From JBCBSZ01 sp039185015 (lineage in GTDB: Bacteria; Actinomycetota; Acidimicrobiia; Acidimicrobiales; Poriferisodalaceae), in assembly GCA_039185015.1 (NCBI GenBank), contig JBCDAU010000014.1, positions 1-64,000 of the forward strand: a stretch of 64,000 nt of DNA, read 5' to 3'. The notes beneath the pieces are model-generated. The model was not told the origin of the DNA, did not search any database, and saw nothing but the letters and a program-made list of their open reading frames with translations. Shown in pieces: positions 8,831 to 16,907 of this stretch (its first letter is position 1; every line of letters starts with the position of its first letter). The translations under genes and the position numbers were made by a program.

Positions 8831-8901
8831 GCGGACGTAGTTCAATGGTAGAACTTCAGCTTCCCAAGCTGATAACGCGGGTTCGATTCCCGTCGTCCGC
8901 T
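8831..8901 (+). tRNA. tRNA-Gly (anticodon CCC)
   Basis: A full cloverleaf can be drawn: acceptor GCGGACG/CGTCCGC, D arm GTTC/GAAC, anticodon stem TCAGC/GCTGA with loop TTCCCAA, T arm with TTCGATT, and discriminator T. The 3' CCA is not encoded. A TACGAT -10-like hexamer lies at 8794-8799. Confidence 0.95.
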
Positions 8902-8902
8902 C

Positions 8903-9697
8903 TCAGGTCTCCTGCGCTCGAGCCATCGCTCCGGCCAGGTCAGGGCCCCGGCGCAGCGTGTGACCACCGTCCGCTGCGATGCACTGCCCGGTGATCCACG
9001 TCGACCCCGGTCCGCACAGGAACCGCACCAGCGACGCGATGTCATCGGTGGTCCCGAGGCGCCCGAGCGGCATCTGCTCGAGGTAGTCCGCGACGATCGG
9101 CGGCGACTCGCTGAGCCCGCTGGCCAGCTCGGTCGGCACCAGACTCGGCCGCACGGCGTTGACCCGGATGCCCACCGCGCCGAGCTCGTCGGCGGCGTTG
9201 CGGACCAGCATCTCGAGACCGGCCTTCGACACGCAGTAGGCGGTCATCAGCCGATGCGTGAGGACACCGGCGATCGACGACAGCGCCACGATCGACCCGC
9301 CGCCCGTCATCTTCGGTGCCGCGTGCTTGATGGCCAGCATCGGTCCGGTGAGGTTCGTGGCGAGCACGGCGTCCCATGCCGCCCGATCGGTGTCGACCAA
9401 CGACCCGCCGGCGCCCTGGCCCGCGGCGAGCACCACGACGTCGAGTGCGTCATCACCCGCGGCGACCGCGACGGCCGCCGCGACGGCGTCCTCGTCGGCC
9501 GCGTCCGCGGCGTGGAGCCGCACGGTCGCCCCTGGCGCGGCCGCCTCGACCTCGGCGGCTCCGGCCTCGAGGCGCTCCATCGTCCGACCCATCAGCGTCA
9601 CCGTCGCCCCGTCGGCGGCGAGATGTCGGGCGCAGGCCAACCCGATCCCGCTGCCGCCACCCGTGACGAGCGCGTTGGTACCGGTGAGCTCGGCCAT
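8903..9697 (-). CDS. SDR family oxidoreductase
   Basis: A 264-residue classical SDR. It has TGGGSGIGLACARHLA at the N-terminus, a VVLAAGQG motif in the NNAG position, IVALSSIAG with the catalytic Ser, YCVSKAGLEML (YxxxK) and the C-terminal STWITGQCIAADGG typical of FabG-like enzymes. Asn of NNAG is replaced by Ala-Ala, which is tolerated in many SDRs. The stop is 1 nt from the tRNA-Gly 3' end. It lies downstream of, and is probably co-transcribed with, the isochorismatase-like gene (15 bp gap). Substrate unknown. Confidence 0.85.
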   Translation of the reverse strand: MAELTGTNALVTGGGSGIGLACARHLAADGATVTLMGRTMERLEAGAAEVEAAAPGATVRLHAADAADEDAVAAAVAVAAGDDALDVVVLAAGQGAGGSLVDTDRAAWDAVLATNLTGPMLAIKHAAPKMTGGGSIVALSSIAGVLTHRLMTAYCVSKAGLEMLVRNAADELGAVGIRVNAVRPSLVPTELASGLSESPPIVADYLEQMPLGRLGTTDDIASLVRFLCGPGSTWITGQCIAADGGHTLRRGPDLAGAMARAQET

Positions 9698-9712
9698 CAG
9701 ATCTCCGTTCGG

Positions 9713-10381
9713 TCAACCGTCGGCTGCGGAGCATCCCACGAGCGCGATCAGCTCGTCGGTGGTGCGGACGTCACCGAAGCTCCGGTAGAGGGTGTGCAGC
9801 GTGGCGTTGAGCTCGGCGTCGGTGCCGGCGGCGTTGGCGTCGGCGACCATCACGGTCCGGTATCCGAGCGTGGCGGCGTCGCGGGCGGTCGACTCGCAGC
9901 ACACGTTGGCGACGGTGCCGGCGACGAGCACGGCGTCGATCGAGCGGGCCCGCAACCGGGCATCGAGGTCCGATCCGCCAGGGAAGAGGGCGGACGCCGT
10001 CGTCTTCTCCAGCGCGAGGTCGGCGCCGGCAGGCCGAAGCTCGCGCCACAGGCGCTCGCGCGGTGGCCCCTCGCCGCCCGAGCTCCGGTAGCGCTCGGCG
10101 ACCTCGGCTCCGAGGAACTCGACCCGCACCGGATCGGGCTCGGCCGGCGCCGGCACCACCCACGCCACCGTCCCGCCAACCGACCGGAGCCCCGCGGCGA
10201 GCCGGTTCACGTTCGACACGATGCCCCGGGCGTAGGGATTCTCCTCGCAGAAGAACGGCACCATGTCGACGACCACCAGCGCCGTCGCTGCCGGATCGAT
10301 CCGCTCGAAGGCATGGCGTCGACCGCGGCGAGACTCGTGACGCTCGTACTCCCGATCGTCGATGCGCCAGCGATGGAGCAC
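9713..10381 (-). CDS. Isochorismatase-like cysteine hydrolase
   Basis: About 222 residues from the GTG at 10381. The triad of the family is visible: Asp in ALVVVDMVPFF, Lys in LEKTTASALF and Cys in VAGTVANVCCESTARDAA, with the usual cis-peptide region AGTVANV. Members hydrolyse isochorismate, nicotinamide or N-carbamoyl amides; the sequence does not tell which. The frame stays open up to 10462 but lies over the neighbouring gene, so the GTG 7 nt after that gene's stop is preferred. It sits between the SCO6745-like gene and an SDR in one minus-strand unit. Confidence 0.8.
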   Translation of the reverse strand: MLHRWRIDDREYERHESRRGRRHAFERIDPAATALVVVDMVPFFCEENPYARGIVSNVNRLAAGLRSVGGTVAWVVPAPAEPDPVRVEFLGAEVAERYRSSGGEGPPRERLWRELRPAGADLALEKTTASALFPGGSDLDARLRARSIDAVLVAGTVANVCCESTARDAATLGYRTVMVADANAAGTDAELNATLHTLYRSFGDVRTTDELIALVGCSAADG

Positions 10382-10388
10382 GCTCGAC

Positions 10389-11117
10389 TCAGCCGGCGAG
10401 CGCGCCCTGCATCGCCTCGGCGGTGGCGCAGAACGCGGCACGTTCGCCCTCGGGAACGACACCGAACGCCGGGGCGAGGAGCTGATTGGTCAGATCCTCG
10501 GCGGTGTCCATCGCGGCGCGGTGGGAGTCGTCGATCTCGGGGGGATCGCTCCAACCGAACATGGCGTAGTCGTCGGGGCGCTTCAGGAAGTGGGCCTGCT
10601 GGTCGTTGAGCCCGGAGGCCACGATGGCCACCAGGTGGGCGCTTCCCCGCAGCTCACGGAGGACGGCGGCGAGCTGGGCGGCGCGGCCGGGGACGTCGTC
10701 GACCATCGGCTCGGCCGCCCAGGCGGCGTAGAGGCTCAGGCCCGCGACGGGCTGGGCGGCGATGATCGCCTCGGCACCGGCGTTGAAGGCGGCGAGGCCC
10801 TCGATGTCGGCGAACCTCGAGCGGCCGTAGTCGGCGCACGCCTCGTGATACGCCCGGGAGCCGTCGCGGGGCGCCATGATCTCCTTCGCCGAACCCCAGA
10901 TCTTCTCGACGAGATCCATCTGGAAGTAGCCGAAGGCGGCCTGCACGACCGGCGCCTCGACGTCGCCGAGCACGCCACCCCGACCGAGGACGTACATCCG
11001 GAAGCCGTCGAGGCCGAGCTCCTTGCCTTTCGCCAGCGTCACCGGATCGAAGTAGAAGCCCGCCCCGACCTTGTTGAGCGGCGCTCCGGCGCTGGCGGCG
11101 AACGTTGCGGCATCCAT
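10389..11117 (-). CDS. SCO6745-like conserved actinobacterial protein
   Basis: 242 residues, helical, with no signal peptide or membrane segment. The pattern FYFDPVTLAKGKELGLDGFRMYVLGR, then LGDVEAPVVQAAFGYFQ, then AGLSLYAAWA and LRELRGSAHLVAIVASGLNDQQAH resembles the SCO6745 family of actinobacteria, whose function is unknown. The start ATG (11115-11117) follows GAGGGGAG at SD distance. It heads a three-gene minus-strand unit and is divergent from the secreted beta-propeller gene. Confidence 0.6.
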   Translation of the reverse strand: MDAATFAASAGAPLNKVGAGFYFDPVTLAKGKELGLDGFRMYVLGRGGVLGDVEAPVVQAAFGYFQMDLVEKIWGSAKEIMAPRDGSRAYHEACADYGRSRFADIEGLAAFNAGAEAIIAAQPVAGLSLYAAWAAEPMVDDVPGRAAQLAAVLRELRGSAHLVAIVASGLNDQQAHFLKRPDDYAMFGWSDPPEIDDSHRAAMDTAEDLTNQLLAPAFGVVPEGERAAFCATAEAMQGALAG

Positions 11118-11183
11118 GACGTCTCCCCTCGGCGGTGATCCCCGCCCGCAGACTCGCCGCCCCGGCCCGTCGACCGCAAAACC

Positions 11184-11197
11184 GTGGGTCAACCCAC
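11184..11197. promoter_or_regulatory. Inverted repeat in divergent intergenic region
   Basis: GTGGGT-CA-ACCCAC is a 14-bp near-perfect palindrome in the 207-bp gap between two divergent genes. It could be an operator; nothing shows which regulator would bind. Confidence 0.3.
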
Positions 11198-11324
11198 CCC
11201 GATCGGTCGCCGATACACGGTGCGAACGAACGCTCACCCTCTGCGGCACGAGCAGCAGGGCCGGCACGCACCGTGGGGCGCGAGACTTCGGCTGCGCGCG
11301 GGCTGATCTGAGAGGACGGTCCGA

Positions 11325-13202
11325 GTGGACAAGCAACGGCGACGACGACTGGGCCTCGGCCTGCTCGCCGCCGCGGCCGCCGCGTTCGTGGCGTTCGTGG
11401 CGGCCGGCACCACGGCCGGAGCTCAGTCGTCTGAGCCAGCGTCCGGCTACTGGATGCTCGACGCCGAGGGCCGGATCTACCCCTTCGGCAACGCCTCCCA
11501 CCACGGCCGCGCCAGCTTCCCCGACGGTGCCGCCACCGATCTCGCCGGCCACCCCGATGGCACCGGCTACTGGATCCTCTCGGCCGGCGGCACGGTCAGC
11601 GCCTTCGGCTCGGCCGTCGATCACGGCCAGCCGGACACCGGCGTCCTCGCTGCCGGCGAGTCGTTCGCCTCGATCTCGCCGACTCCGTCGGGCGACGGGT
11701 ACTGGGTGTTCACCGACCGCGGACGGGTGCTCCCCTTCGGCGACGCCGACGATCACCGCGACCTCGTCGACCTCGGGATCGCCGGCCAGCTCAACGGTCC
11801 GATCGTCGACTCCGTCGCCACCCCCGACGGCGGCGGCTACTACCTCCTCGGCTCCGACGGTGGTGTGTTCAGCCTCGGCAACGCAGCCTTCGCCGGGTCG
11901 ATGGGCGGCACGCCGCTCAACCAGCCGGTCAACGGCCTCGTCCCCGATCCCGACGGCACCGGCTACTGGCTCGTCGCCGGCGACGGTGGCGTCTTCGCCT
12001 TCGAGGCCGACTTCCGCGGCTCGATGGGGTCGACGGCGCTGAACGCCCCCGTCGTGGGCATGGTCGCCAACGGCAACGGCTATCTGATGGTCGCCAGCGA
12101 CGGCGGCATCTTCAACTTCTCCGACGCCGACTTCGCCGGCAGCCTCGGCGGACAGTCGATCCCTGCGCCGATCGTCTCGGTCGCGATCGTCACCGGCGAC
12201 CCGGAGCCGGTCGATCTGCCGACCGCCGGCAACCCCAACGGCGATGCGCCGATCCCCGCTGCCGCGCAGGAGGCCGACACCTCGTCGCCCGACGTCGTCA
12301 TCGGCAACGGCACCCCGGCCAGCTGCGGGTCGGCAGCGGTCGTCGACGCCATCGCCCGCGGCGGGATCATCACCTTCGACTGCGGGCCGGATCCGATCAC
12401 GATCACCATGACGGCGACCGCGCAGATCTTCAACGACACCGGTCCCGAGATCGTGATCGACGGCGACGGTCTCGTCACGTTGTCCGGCAACGGTGAACGC
12501 CGCATCCTCTACATGAACACCTGCGACCCGGACCTCGTGTGGACCACCTCCCGGTGCGATCTGCAGGACCACCCGCGACTGACGGTGCAGAACCTCACCT
12601 TCGTCGACGGCGCCTCCTTCGGCGACGACCCCGACGGCGGCGGCGCGATCTACGTCCGCGGCGGACAGTTCCGAGCGATCAACAGCCGCTTCTTCCGCAA
12701 CGAGTGCGACGCCACCGGACCCGACGTCGCCGGCGGGGCGGTGCGCCTCGTCGGTACCTCCCCCGGCCTCACGAACCACATCGTGAGCTCGACCTTCGGT
12801 GGGGCGGCCGGGCAGGGCAACACCTGCTCCAACGGCGGTGCCTTCGGTGGGCTCCACGCCCCGACGACCTTCACCAACTCGCTCTTCACCCACAGCTCGG
12901 CGGTCGGCAACGGCGCCAACCCGGCACGGGCCGGCACCCCGGGCGGCGGCAACGGCGGGGCGATCTACGGCGACGGCACCGACTTCGTCTACGACCTGCG
13001 CGACGTGCTCATCGAGGACAACGTCGCCAACGAAGGCGGTGGCGCCGTGTTCTACGTCAGCAACGACCGCTCCGGGAACCTGATCATCGACGGATCCGTC
13101 CTGCGCCGCAGCCCGAGCCTCGGCTTCGAGACCGCAGGCTTCCCGGGCATCTTCTACCTGGGCAGCGGCCCGCCACAGGTCAGCGACTCCGTCCTCGAGT
13201 AA
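11325..13202 (+). CDS. Secreted protein: beta-propeller-like repeats plus right-handed beta-helix
   Basis: 625 residues from a GTG behind GAGAGGAC. An RRRR signal sequence with an Ala-rich core ends near AGAQS (residue ~35). Residues ~40-290 hold six imperfect ~48-residue repeats of the pattern GYWxxxxDGGVFxFGxAxFxGSMGG, the module also found at 31991-33940. Residues ~310-625 are rich in Gly, Asn and Asp, with repeated strands (GGGAIYVRGGQFRAINSRF, GGAVRLVGT, GGAIYGDGTDF, EGGGAVFYV) like a pectin-lyase or Pmp-type parallel beta-helix. There is no anchor at the C-terminus. Likely extracellular, perhaps surface- or polysaccharide-binding; the role is unknown. Confidence 0.75.
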   Translation: MDKQRRRRLGLGLLAAAAAAFVAFVAAGTTAGAQSSEPASGYWMLDAEGRIYPFGNASHHGRASFPDGAATDLAGHPDGTGYWILSAGGTVSAFGSAVDHGQPDTGVLAAGESFASISPTPSGDGYWVFTDRGRVLPFGDADDHRDLVDLGIAGQLNGPIVDSVATPDGGGYYLLGSDGGVFSLGNAAFAGSMGGTPLNQPVNGLVPDPDGTGYWLVAGDGGVFAFEADFRGSMGSTALNAPVVGMVANGNGYLMVASDGGIFNFSDADFAGSLGGQSIPAPIVSVAIVTGDPEPVDLPTAGNPNGDAPIPAAAQEADTSSPDVVIGNGTPASCGSAAVVDAIARGGIITFDCGPDPITITMTATAQIFNDTGPEIVIDGDGLVTLSGNGERRILYMNTCDPDLVWTTSRCDLQDHPRLTVQNLTFVDGASFGDDPDGGGAIYVRGGQFRAINSRFFRNECDATGPDVAGGAVRLVGTSPGLTNHIVSSTFGGAAGQGNTCSNGGAFGGLHAPTTFTNSLFTHSSAVGNGANPARAGTPGGGNGGAIYGDGTDFVYDLRDVLIEDNVANEGGGAVFYVSNDRSGNLIIDGSVLRRSPSLGFETAGFPGIFYLGSGPPQVSDSVLE

Positions 13203-13206
13203 CTGC

Positions 13207-14358
13207 TCAACTCCACTCGTCGAGGCGATGGGGAAGCTCCTCGACGAGCTCGGGCGTCAGGTTGGCGAAGCTGAACCGCACCATGGCCTCGTCGACGGCG
13301 GTGAAGGCCGTCCCCGGGATGGTGAGGACGTCGTGCTCGAGCAGCAGCCGCCGCACGACCTCGGCCGTCGACAGGTCATGGGGATGACGCACCCAGCCGA
13401 AGAAGCCACCGGCGCTCACGAGCTCGAAGCCGCCGGGGCGATCCGCCATCACCGATTCGAAGTGCGCCTGGAGCCCGAGCAACCGCTGCTGCTGCTCCTC
13501 ACGCCATCCGGACGCGTCACGCAGGCCCGCCGCCGCGGCGACCTGTGCGGGGCCCGGTGCGCTGATCGCGACGCAGTCGAGGAGCTTGAGCGCCTCCCCG
13601 ACCACCGGCCGGGCGGCGACGAGGGCACCGATGCGATAGCCGGGGATCGCGAGGTCCTTCGACAGGCTGTGGAGGCTGACCAGGTGGTCGCCCCAATCGG
13701 AGTCATCGAACATCTCGTGCGCCGGCGCGGACGTGCCCCGGAAGTTCCGGTAGGTCTCGTCGAGGACGAGCGCGATGCCGCGCTCGGCGGCCAACGCTCC
13801 GAAGGCGTGCAAGCGCTCGGGCGGGATGGTGACGCCGGTCGGGTTGCCCGGCGACACCAGGATGATGGCCCTGGTCCTCGGGCCGATCATCGCCGCCGCG
13901 TCCTCGACGGCCGGCAGCCGATCGTCGCGGACCCGGAGGTGCTGGACGCCGATGCCTTGCAGTCGGAGCCACATGTCGTGGTTGAAGTAGAACGGCTCGG
14001 CGAGCACGACGTCGTCACCCGGCTCGGCCAGCGCTCCGATCGCGACGCAGAACGCCTGGTTGCAGCCGGCGGTCACCAGCACCTCGTCCGGGGTGATGGC
14101 CGCGCCGTAGGCGACGGTGAGATCCTCGGCGAGCGCCTCGCGGAGCGGGGCGATCCCCGGCTGCGGCGCGTATCGGGCACCGGCCGGATCCCGCGCGGCG
14201 CCGATCAGCGCGTCGGTGACCGACGGCGGCGGCGGGTAGGCCGGGGCGGCCTGCGACAGATCGAGCAACTCCCGGTCACCCCGGCGCTCCCCGAGGAGGG
14301 CGTACGCGTCACCGATCGGCGAACGGATCGACGCGGCGGTGCGCGGAGCGAGACGCAT
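13207..14358 (-). CDS. PLP-dependent aminotransferase, class I/II
   Basis: 383 residues with fold-type I motifs: LDLSQAAPAYPPPP at the start, YAPQPGIAPLREALA, TAGCNQAF, the SPGNPTG cofactor/substrate motif, LDETYRNF, and SLSKDLAIPGYRIG with the Schiff-base lysine. The C-terminal GFFGWVRHP and the substrate arginine region VRFSFANLTPE are present. The ATG at 14358 is 4 bp from the stop of the small membrane protein gene upstream, so they are likely co-transcribed. Substrate unknown. Its stop is 4 bp from that of the convergent secreted protein gene. Confidence 0.85.
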   Translation of the reverse strand: MRLAPRTAASIRSPIGDAYALLGERRGDRELLDLSQAAPAYPPPPSVTDALIGAARDPAGARYAPQPGIAPLREALAEDLTVAYGAAITPDEVLVTAGCNQAFCVAIGALAEPGDDVVLAEPFYFNHDMWLRLQGIGVQHLRVRDDRLPAVEDAAAMIGPRTRAIILVSPGNPTGVTIPPERLHAFGALAAERGIALVLDETYRNFRGTSAPAHEMFDDSDWGDHLVSLHSLSKDLAIPGYRIGALVAARPVVGEALKLLDCVAISAPGPAQVAAAAGLRDASGWREEQQQRLLGLQAHFESVMADRPGGFELVSAGGFFGWVRHPHDLSTAEVVRRLLLEHDVLTIPGTAFTAVDEAMVRFSFANLTPELVEELPHRLDEWS

Positions 14359-14362
14359 CCCG

Positions 14363-14566
14363 TCAGCTCGCCAGCGACGCCAGCGCCCAGACCGCGGCCA
14401 GGAAGCCGGCGGATGCCATCACCAACGATCGTCCGATCGGCGCCCGACGGAGATCGCCGTCGCGTTGCTCGGCGCGCGGCCGGACGACGGCACCCAGGCT
14501 GCCCACGGCCATCGCCCCGCCGAAAGCGAGCACGAGCCACTCGAGGAGATCCTCTCCGAGGAACAT
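14363..14566 (-). CDS. Small two-helix membrane protein
   Basis: 67 residues starting MFLGEDLLEWLVLAFGGAMA. Two hydrophobic segments (residues ~8-26 and ~48-65) flank a charged loop RPRAEQRDGDLRRAPIGRS. The frame is open upstream to 14686, but the hydrophobic protein starts at the internal ATG. Unknown function; it is the first gene of the unit with the aminotransferase. Confidence 0.55.
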   Translation of the reverse strand: MFLGEDLLEWLVLAFGGAMAVGSLGAVVRPRAEQRDGDLRRAPIGRSLVMASAGFLAAVWALASLAS

Positions 14567-14644
14567 CCCGGAAGTGTCCCGCCCCGTCACAGATCTCCTC
14601 AAGTCGCCGAGCGGGGTGGCCGTAGTTCTGGGCAACAGCCAACG

Positions 14645-14707
14645 AGGCGGACCGGGTTCCTCTCTCTCCACGCATGGGTCCTCCACCCCATGGAGCCCGG
14701 TCCGCCT
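14645..14707. promoter_or_regulatory. Long inverted repeat between divergent genes
   Basis: AGGCGGACCGGG (14645-14656) and CCCGGTCCGCCT (14696-14707) are perfect 12-bp arms. Between them CATGGG and CCCATG form an inner hairpin. The structure lies in the divergent gap between the small membrane protein and the hydrolase, so it may be an operator pair or a cruciform/leader structure. Confidence 0.5.
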
Positions 14708-14733
14708 CTGTTTGGTTGCGCGATGCTGCGGTC

Positions 14734-15921
14734 ATGGACGCATCGCTCGGCGCGGCCCGCCCGTTCGGACTCGGCTACTGGCCGCTCCCCGAGGACGACC
14801 CCGGAGCCGATCTCCACCGAGAGCCGATCCGGCTCGTCTCGGAGGACGGCGCACTCGTCCGAGGGATCGTGTGGAGTCCGGCGAGCGGGCCCGCTCCGAC
14901 GACGGCGGTGATCCTCTCGCACCCCCGGGGCGACTTCTCCGTGCACTACGCCTGCCCGCTCCTCGCCGCGGCCGGCTTCACCGTCTGCGGCTTCGGAACC
15001 AGGTACATGAACAACGACACCGACTGCCTCCACGAGCTGGCGGTGCGCGACGTCGTCACCGTCGCGACCGAGATGCGCCGACGCGGCGCGGAGCACGTCG
15101 TGCTGCTCGGCAACTCCGGCGGCGGCTCGCTGATGGCGCTCGCCCAGGCCGAGCACGACTGTGGTGATGCGTGGATCGGCATCGCCGCGCACCCCGGCGA
15201 GGGCGTGTTCATGCTCCAGGTCATCGACCCCTCGGTCGCCGACGAGGACGACCCGTTCTCCCGGGTGCCCGAGCTCGACATGTACGACCCGGCCAACGGT
15301 TGGCGGCCGTGGCCCGAGCCGTGCCGCTATGACCGCGAGTGGCTGGCGGAGTATCGGCTCGCCCAGCGCGCACGCGTCGCTCGCATCGACGCCAGAGCCA
15401 AGCGCACCCTCGCCGACGCCCGAGCCGCGCATGCCGCCTCGAAGGAGGTCGACCGGCAGACCGACCCTGCCCGCTGGCGCGAGCTCCGGGCGCGGGCGGT
15501 GCACACCGAGTACCTGACGATCTACCGGACCCTGGCCGACCCGGCGTACCTCGATCTCACCATCGACCCGGACGATCGCCCGATGGGATCGCTGTTCGCC
15601 TTCCCCGATCCCCTCGACGCCAACCACGGACGAGGCGGGCTGGCGCGGACGATGACCGCCCGCGGCTGGTTGTCGACGTGGTCGGGGCTGTCGTCACCGG
15701 CACGGCTGGCGGACACGATGCCGGCGGTCACGGTGCCGACGCTGATCCTCCACCCCACCGCCGACACGGAGATCCGGGTGCACCAGGCCGAGGAGATCCG
15801 CCACCAAGCGGGGGCGGACGACGCGACCTATCGCGAGCTGCGCGGCGCTCCCCACTACCTCGAGGGCCACCGACCGGCGGCGATGCGCGAGGTGGCCGAC
15901 TGGATCCGGGAGCGCTTCTGA
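14734..15921 (+). CDS. Alpha/beta hydrolase family protein
   Basis: 395 residues starting MDASLGAARPFGLGYWPLPED. The fold is recognised from AVILSHPRGDFSVHY (oxyanion side), the nucleophile elbow VLLGNSGGGSLMA (Ser), and the late VPTLILHPTADTEIRVHQA (Asp) and GAPHYLEGH (His). There is no signal peptide. The ATG at 14734 lies 6 nt after GATGCT, a degenerate -10, so the mRNA may be leaderless. It is the first gene of an operon with an exporter (adaptor, permease, two ATPases), 2 bp from the next start. It may modify or release the exported compound; that is inference. Confidence 0.75.
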   Translation: MDASLGAARPFGLGYWPLPEDDPGADLHREPIRLVSEDGALVRGIVWSPASGPAPTTAVILSHPRGDFSVHYACPLLAAAGFTVCGFGTRYMNNDTDCLHELAVRDVVTVATEMRRRGAEHVVLLGNSGGGSLMALAQAEHDCGDAWIGIAAHPGEGVFMLQVIDPSVADEDDPFSRVPELDMYDPANGWRPWPEPCRYDREWLAEYRLAQRARVARIDARAKRTLADARAAHAASKEVDRQTDPARWRELRARAVHTEYLTIYRTLADPAYLDLTIDPDDRPMGSLFAFPDPLDANHGRGGLARTMTARGWLSTWSGLSSPARLADTMPAVTVPTLILHPTADTEIRVHQAEEIRHQAGADDATYRELRGAPHYLEGHRPAAMREVADWIRERF

Positions 15922-15923
15922 GC

Positions 15924-16907
15924 GTGCTCACCCGTGGGCTCGTCGTCGCGGGACTGCTCGTCGTCGGCGTGCTCGTGGGCTGTGCGGGTGACCTGGAGCC
16001 CGAGCGATCCGGGGTCGGTCGTCCCGGTCCGTCCGGTGAGGCGGCGGACGACGGACGCTGGGCCGTCGTCGAGGACCGATCCTCGGTCGAGCGGATCGAG
16101 CTCCGGGGCCGCGCCGTCGCCGGGGAGACCCGAGACCTCGTCGCCCCGACGTCCGGGATCGTGACCGCGCTGGACCTGCGAGCCGGCTCCCGGCTGGAAC
16201 CCGGCGACGGGGTGGGACTCGTCGTCGCGCGAGCCGACGAGCTCGACGCGCTCCGCGCAGCCGACGACGCCGTCCTCGCCGCGATCGCCGACGGCGTCGA
16301 CGGCGTCGCGCTCGACGAGCTGGTCGCAGCACGGGCAGCCGCCGCTCGGGCCCTGGCGGACGCGCCGCTCGGCTCGGAGCAGGCCGAGGCCGTGGTGATC
16401 GACACCGCCGTCGTCGTCGTCGAGCCCCTCGTTCGGATCGGCGACGCCGTCGAGGCCGGACAGCCGCTCGCCCTGGTCGGGGACCCGTCAGCGGTCGAGG
16501 TGGTGCTCACCGTCGACGCCGAGGTGGCCGACGACCTCGTTCGGTCCGATCGGACCGTGCGTGCGGTCGCTGACGACGATCCGACCGGGTTGGAGCTCCG
16601 ACTCGACGCAGAGGAACCGATCGTCGGGCGCGACGAGGAGCTGGAGACGGCCACGATCCGGCTCGTCGCGGCCGGGCAGGCCCTCCCGCTCGGAGCACGG
16701 CTGACGGTCTCGGTGCCGGTCGAGCCCCTCCCGGACACCCTCAGCGTGCCCATCGACGCAGTCCGATCGTTCGAGGAGCAGCCGTTCGTGCTCATCGACG
16801 GCGAGCGGGGGCTGGAGCGGGTCGACGTGCTGGTCGTCCGGACGGGCGCAGAGCGGGCTGACGTCCGCGGACCGCTCGAGCCCGACACCCGGGTGCTGGT
16901 GCGTTGA
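15924..16907 (+). CDS. Lipoprotein, MacA/HlyD-like efflux adaptor
   Basis: 327 residues from a GTG. The N-terminus VLTRGLVVAGLLVVGVLVGC carries a lipobox (LVGC), so the mature protein is anchored outside the membrane. Two half-lipoyl (barrel-sandwich) segments are visible: LVAPTSGIVTALDLRAGSRL and VVEPLVRIGDAVEAGQPLAL, separated by a short helical hairpin rich in Ala, Asp and Leu, followed by a beta-barrel with LPLGARLTVSVPVEPLPDTL. This is the MacA/RND-adaptor layout. Its TGA overlaps the TTG of the permease gene. Confidence 0.7.
   Translation: MLTRGLVVAGLLVVGVLVGCAGDLEPERSGVGRPGPSGEAADDGRWAVVEDRSSVERIELRGRAVAGETRDLVAPTSGIVTALDLRAGSRLEPGDGVGLVVARADELDALRAADDAVLAAIADGVDGVALDELVAARAAAARALADAPLGSEQAEAVVIDTAVVVVEPLVRIGDAVEAGQPLALVGDPSAVEVVLTVDAEVADDLVRSDRTVRAVADDDPTGLELRLDAEEPIVGRDEELETATIRLVAAGQALPLGARLTVSVPVEPLPDTLSVPIDAVRSFEEQPFVLIDGERGLERVDVLVVRTGAERADVRGPLEPDTRVLVR

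Noticed and set aside
12539..13387. 282-codon frame within the beta-helix gene region
   Set aside because: Arg-rich frame shifted against the secreted protein; no start signal and no domain.
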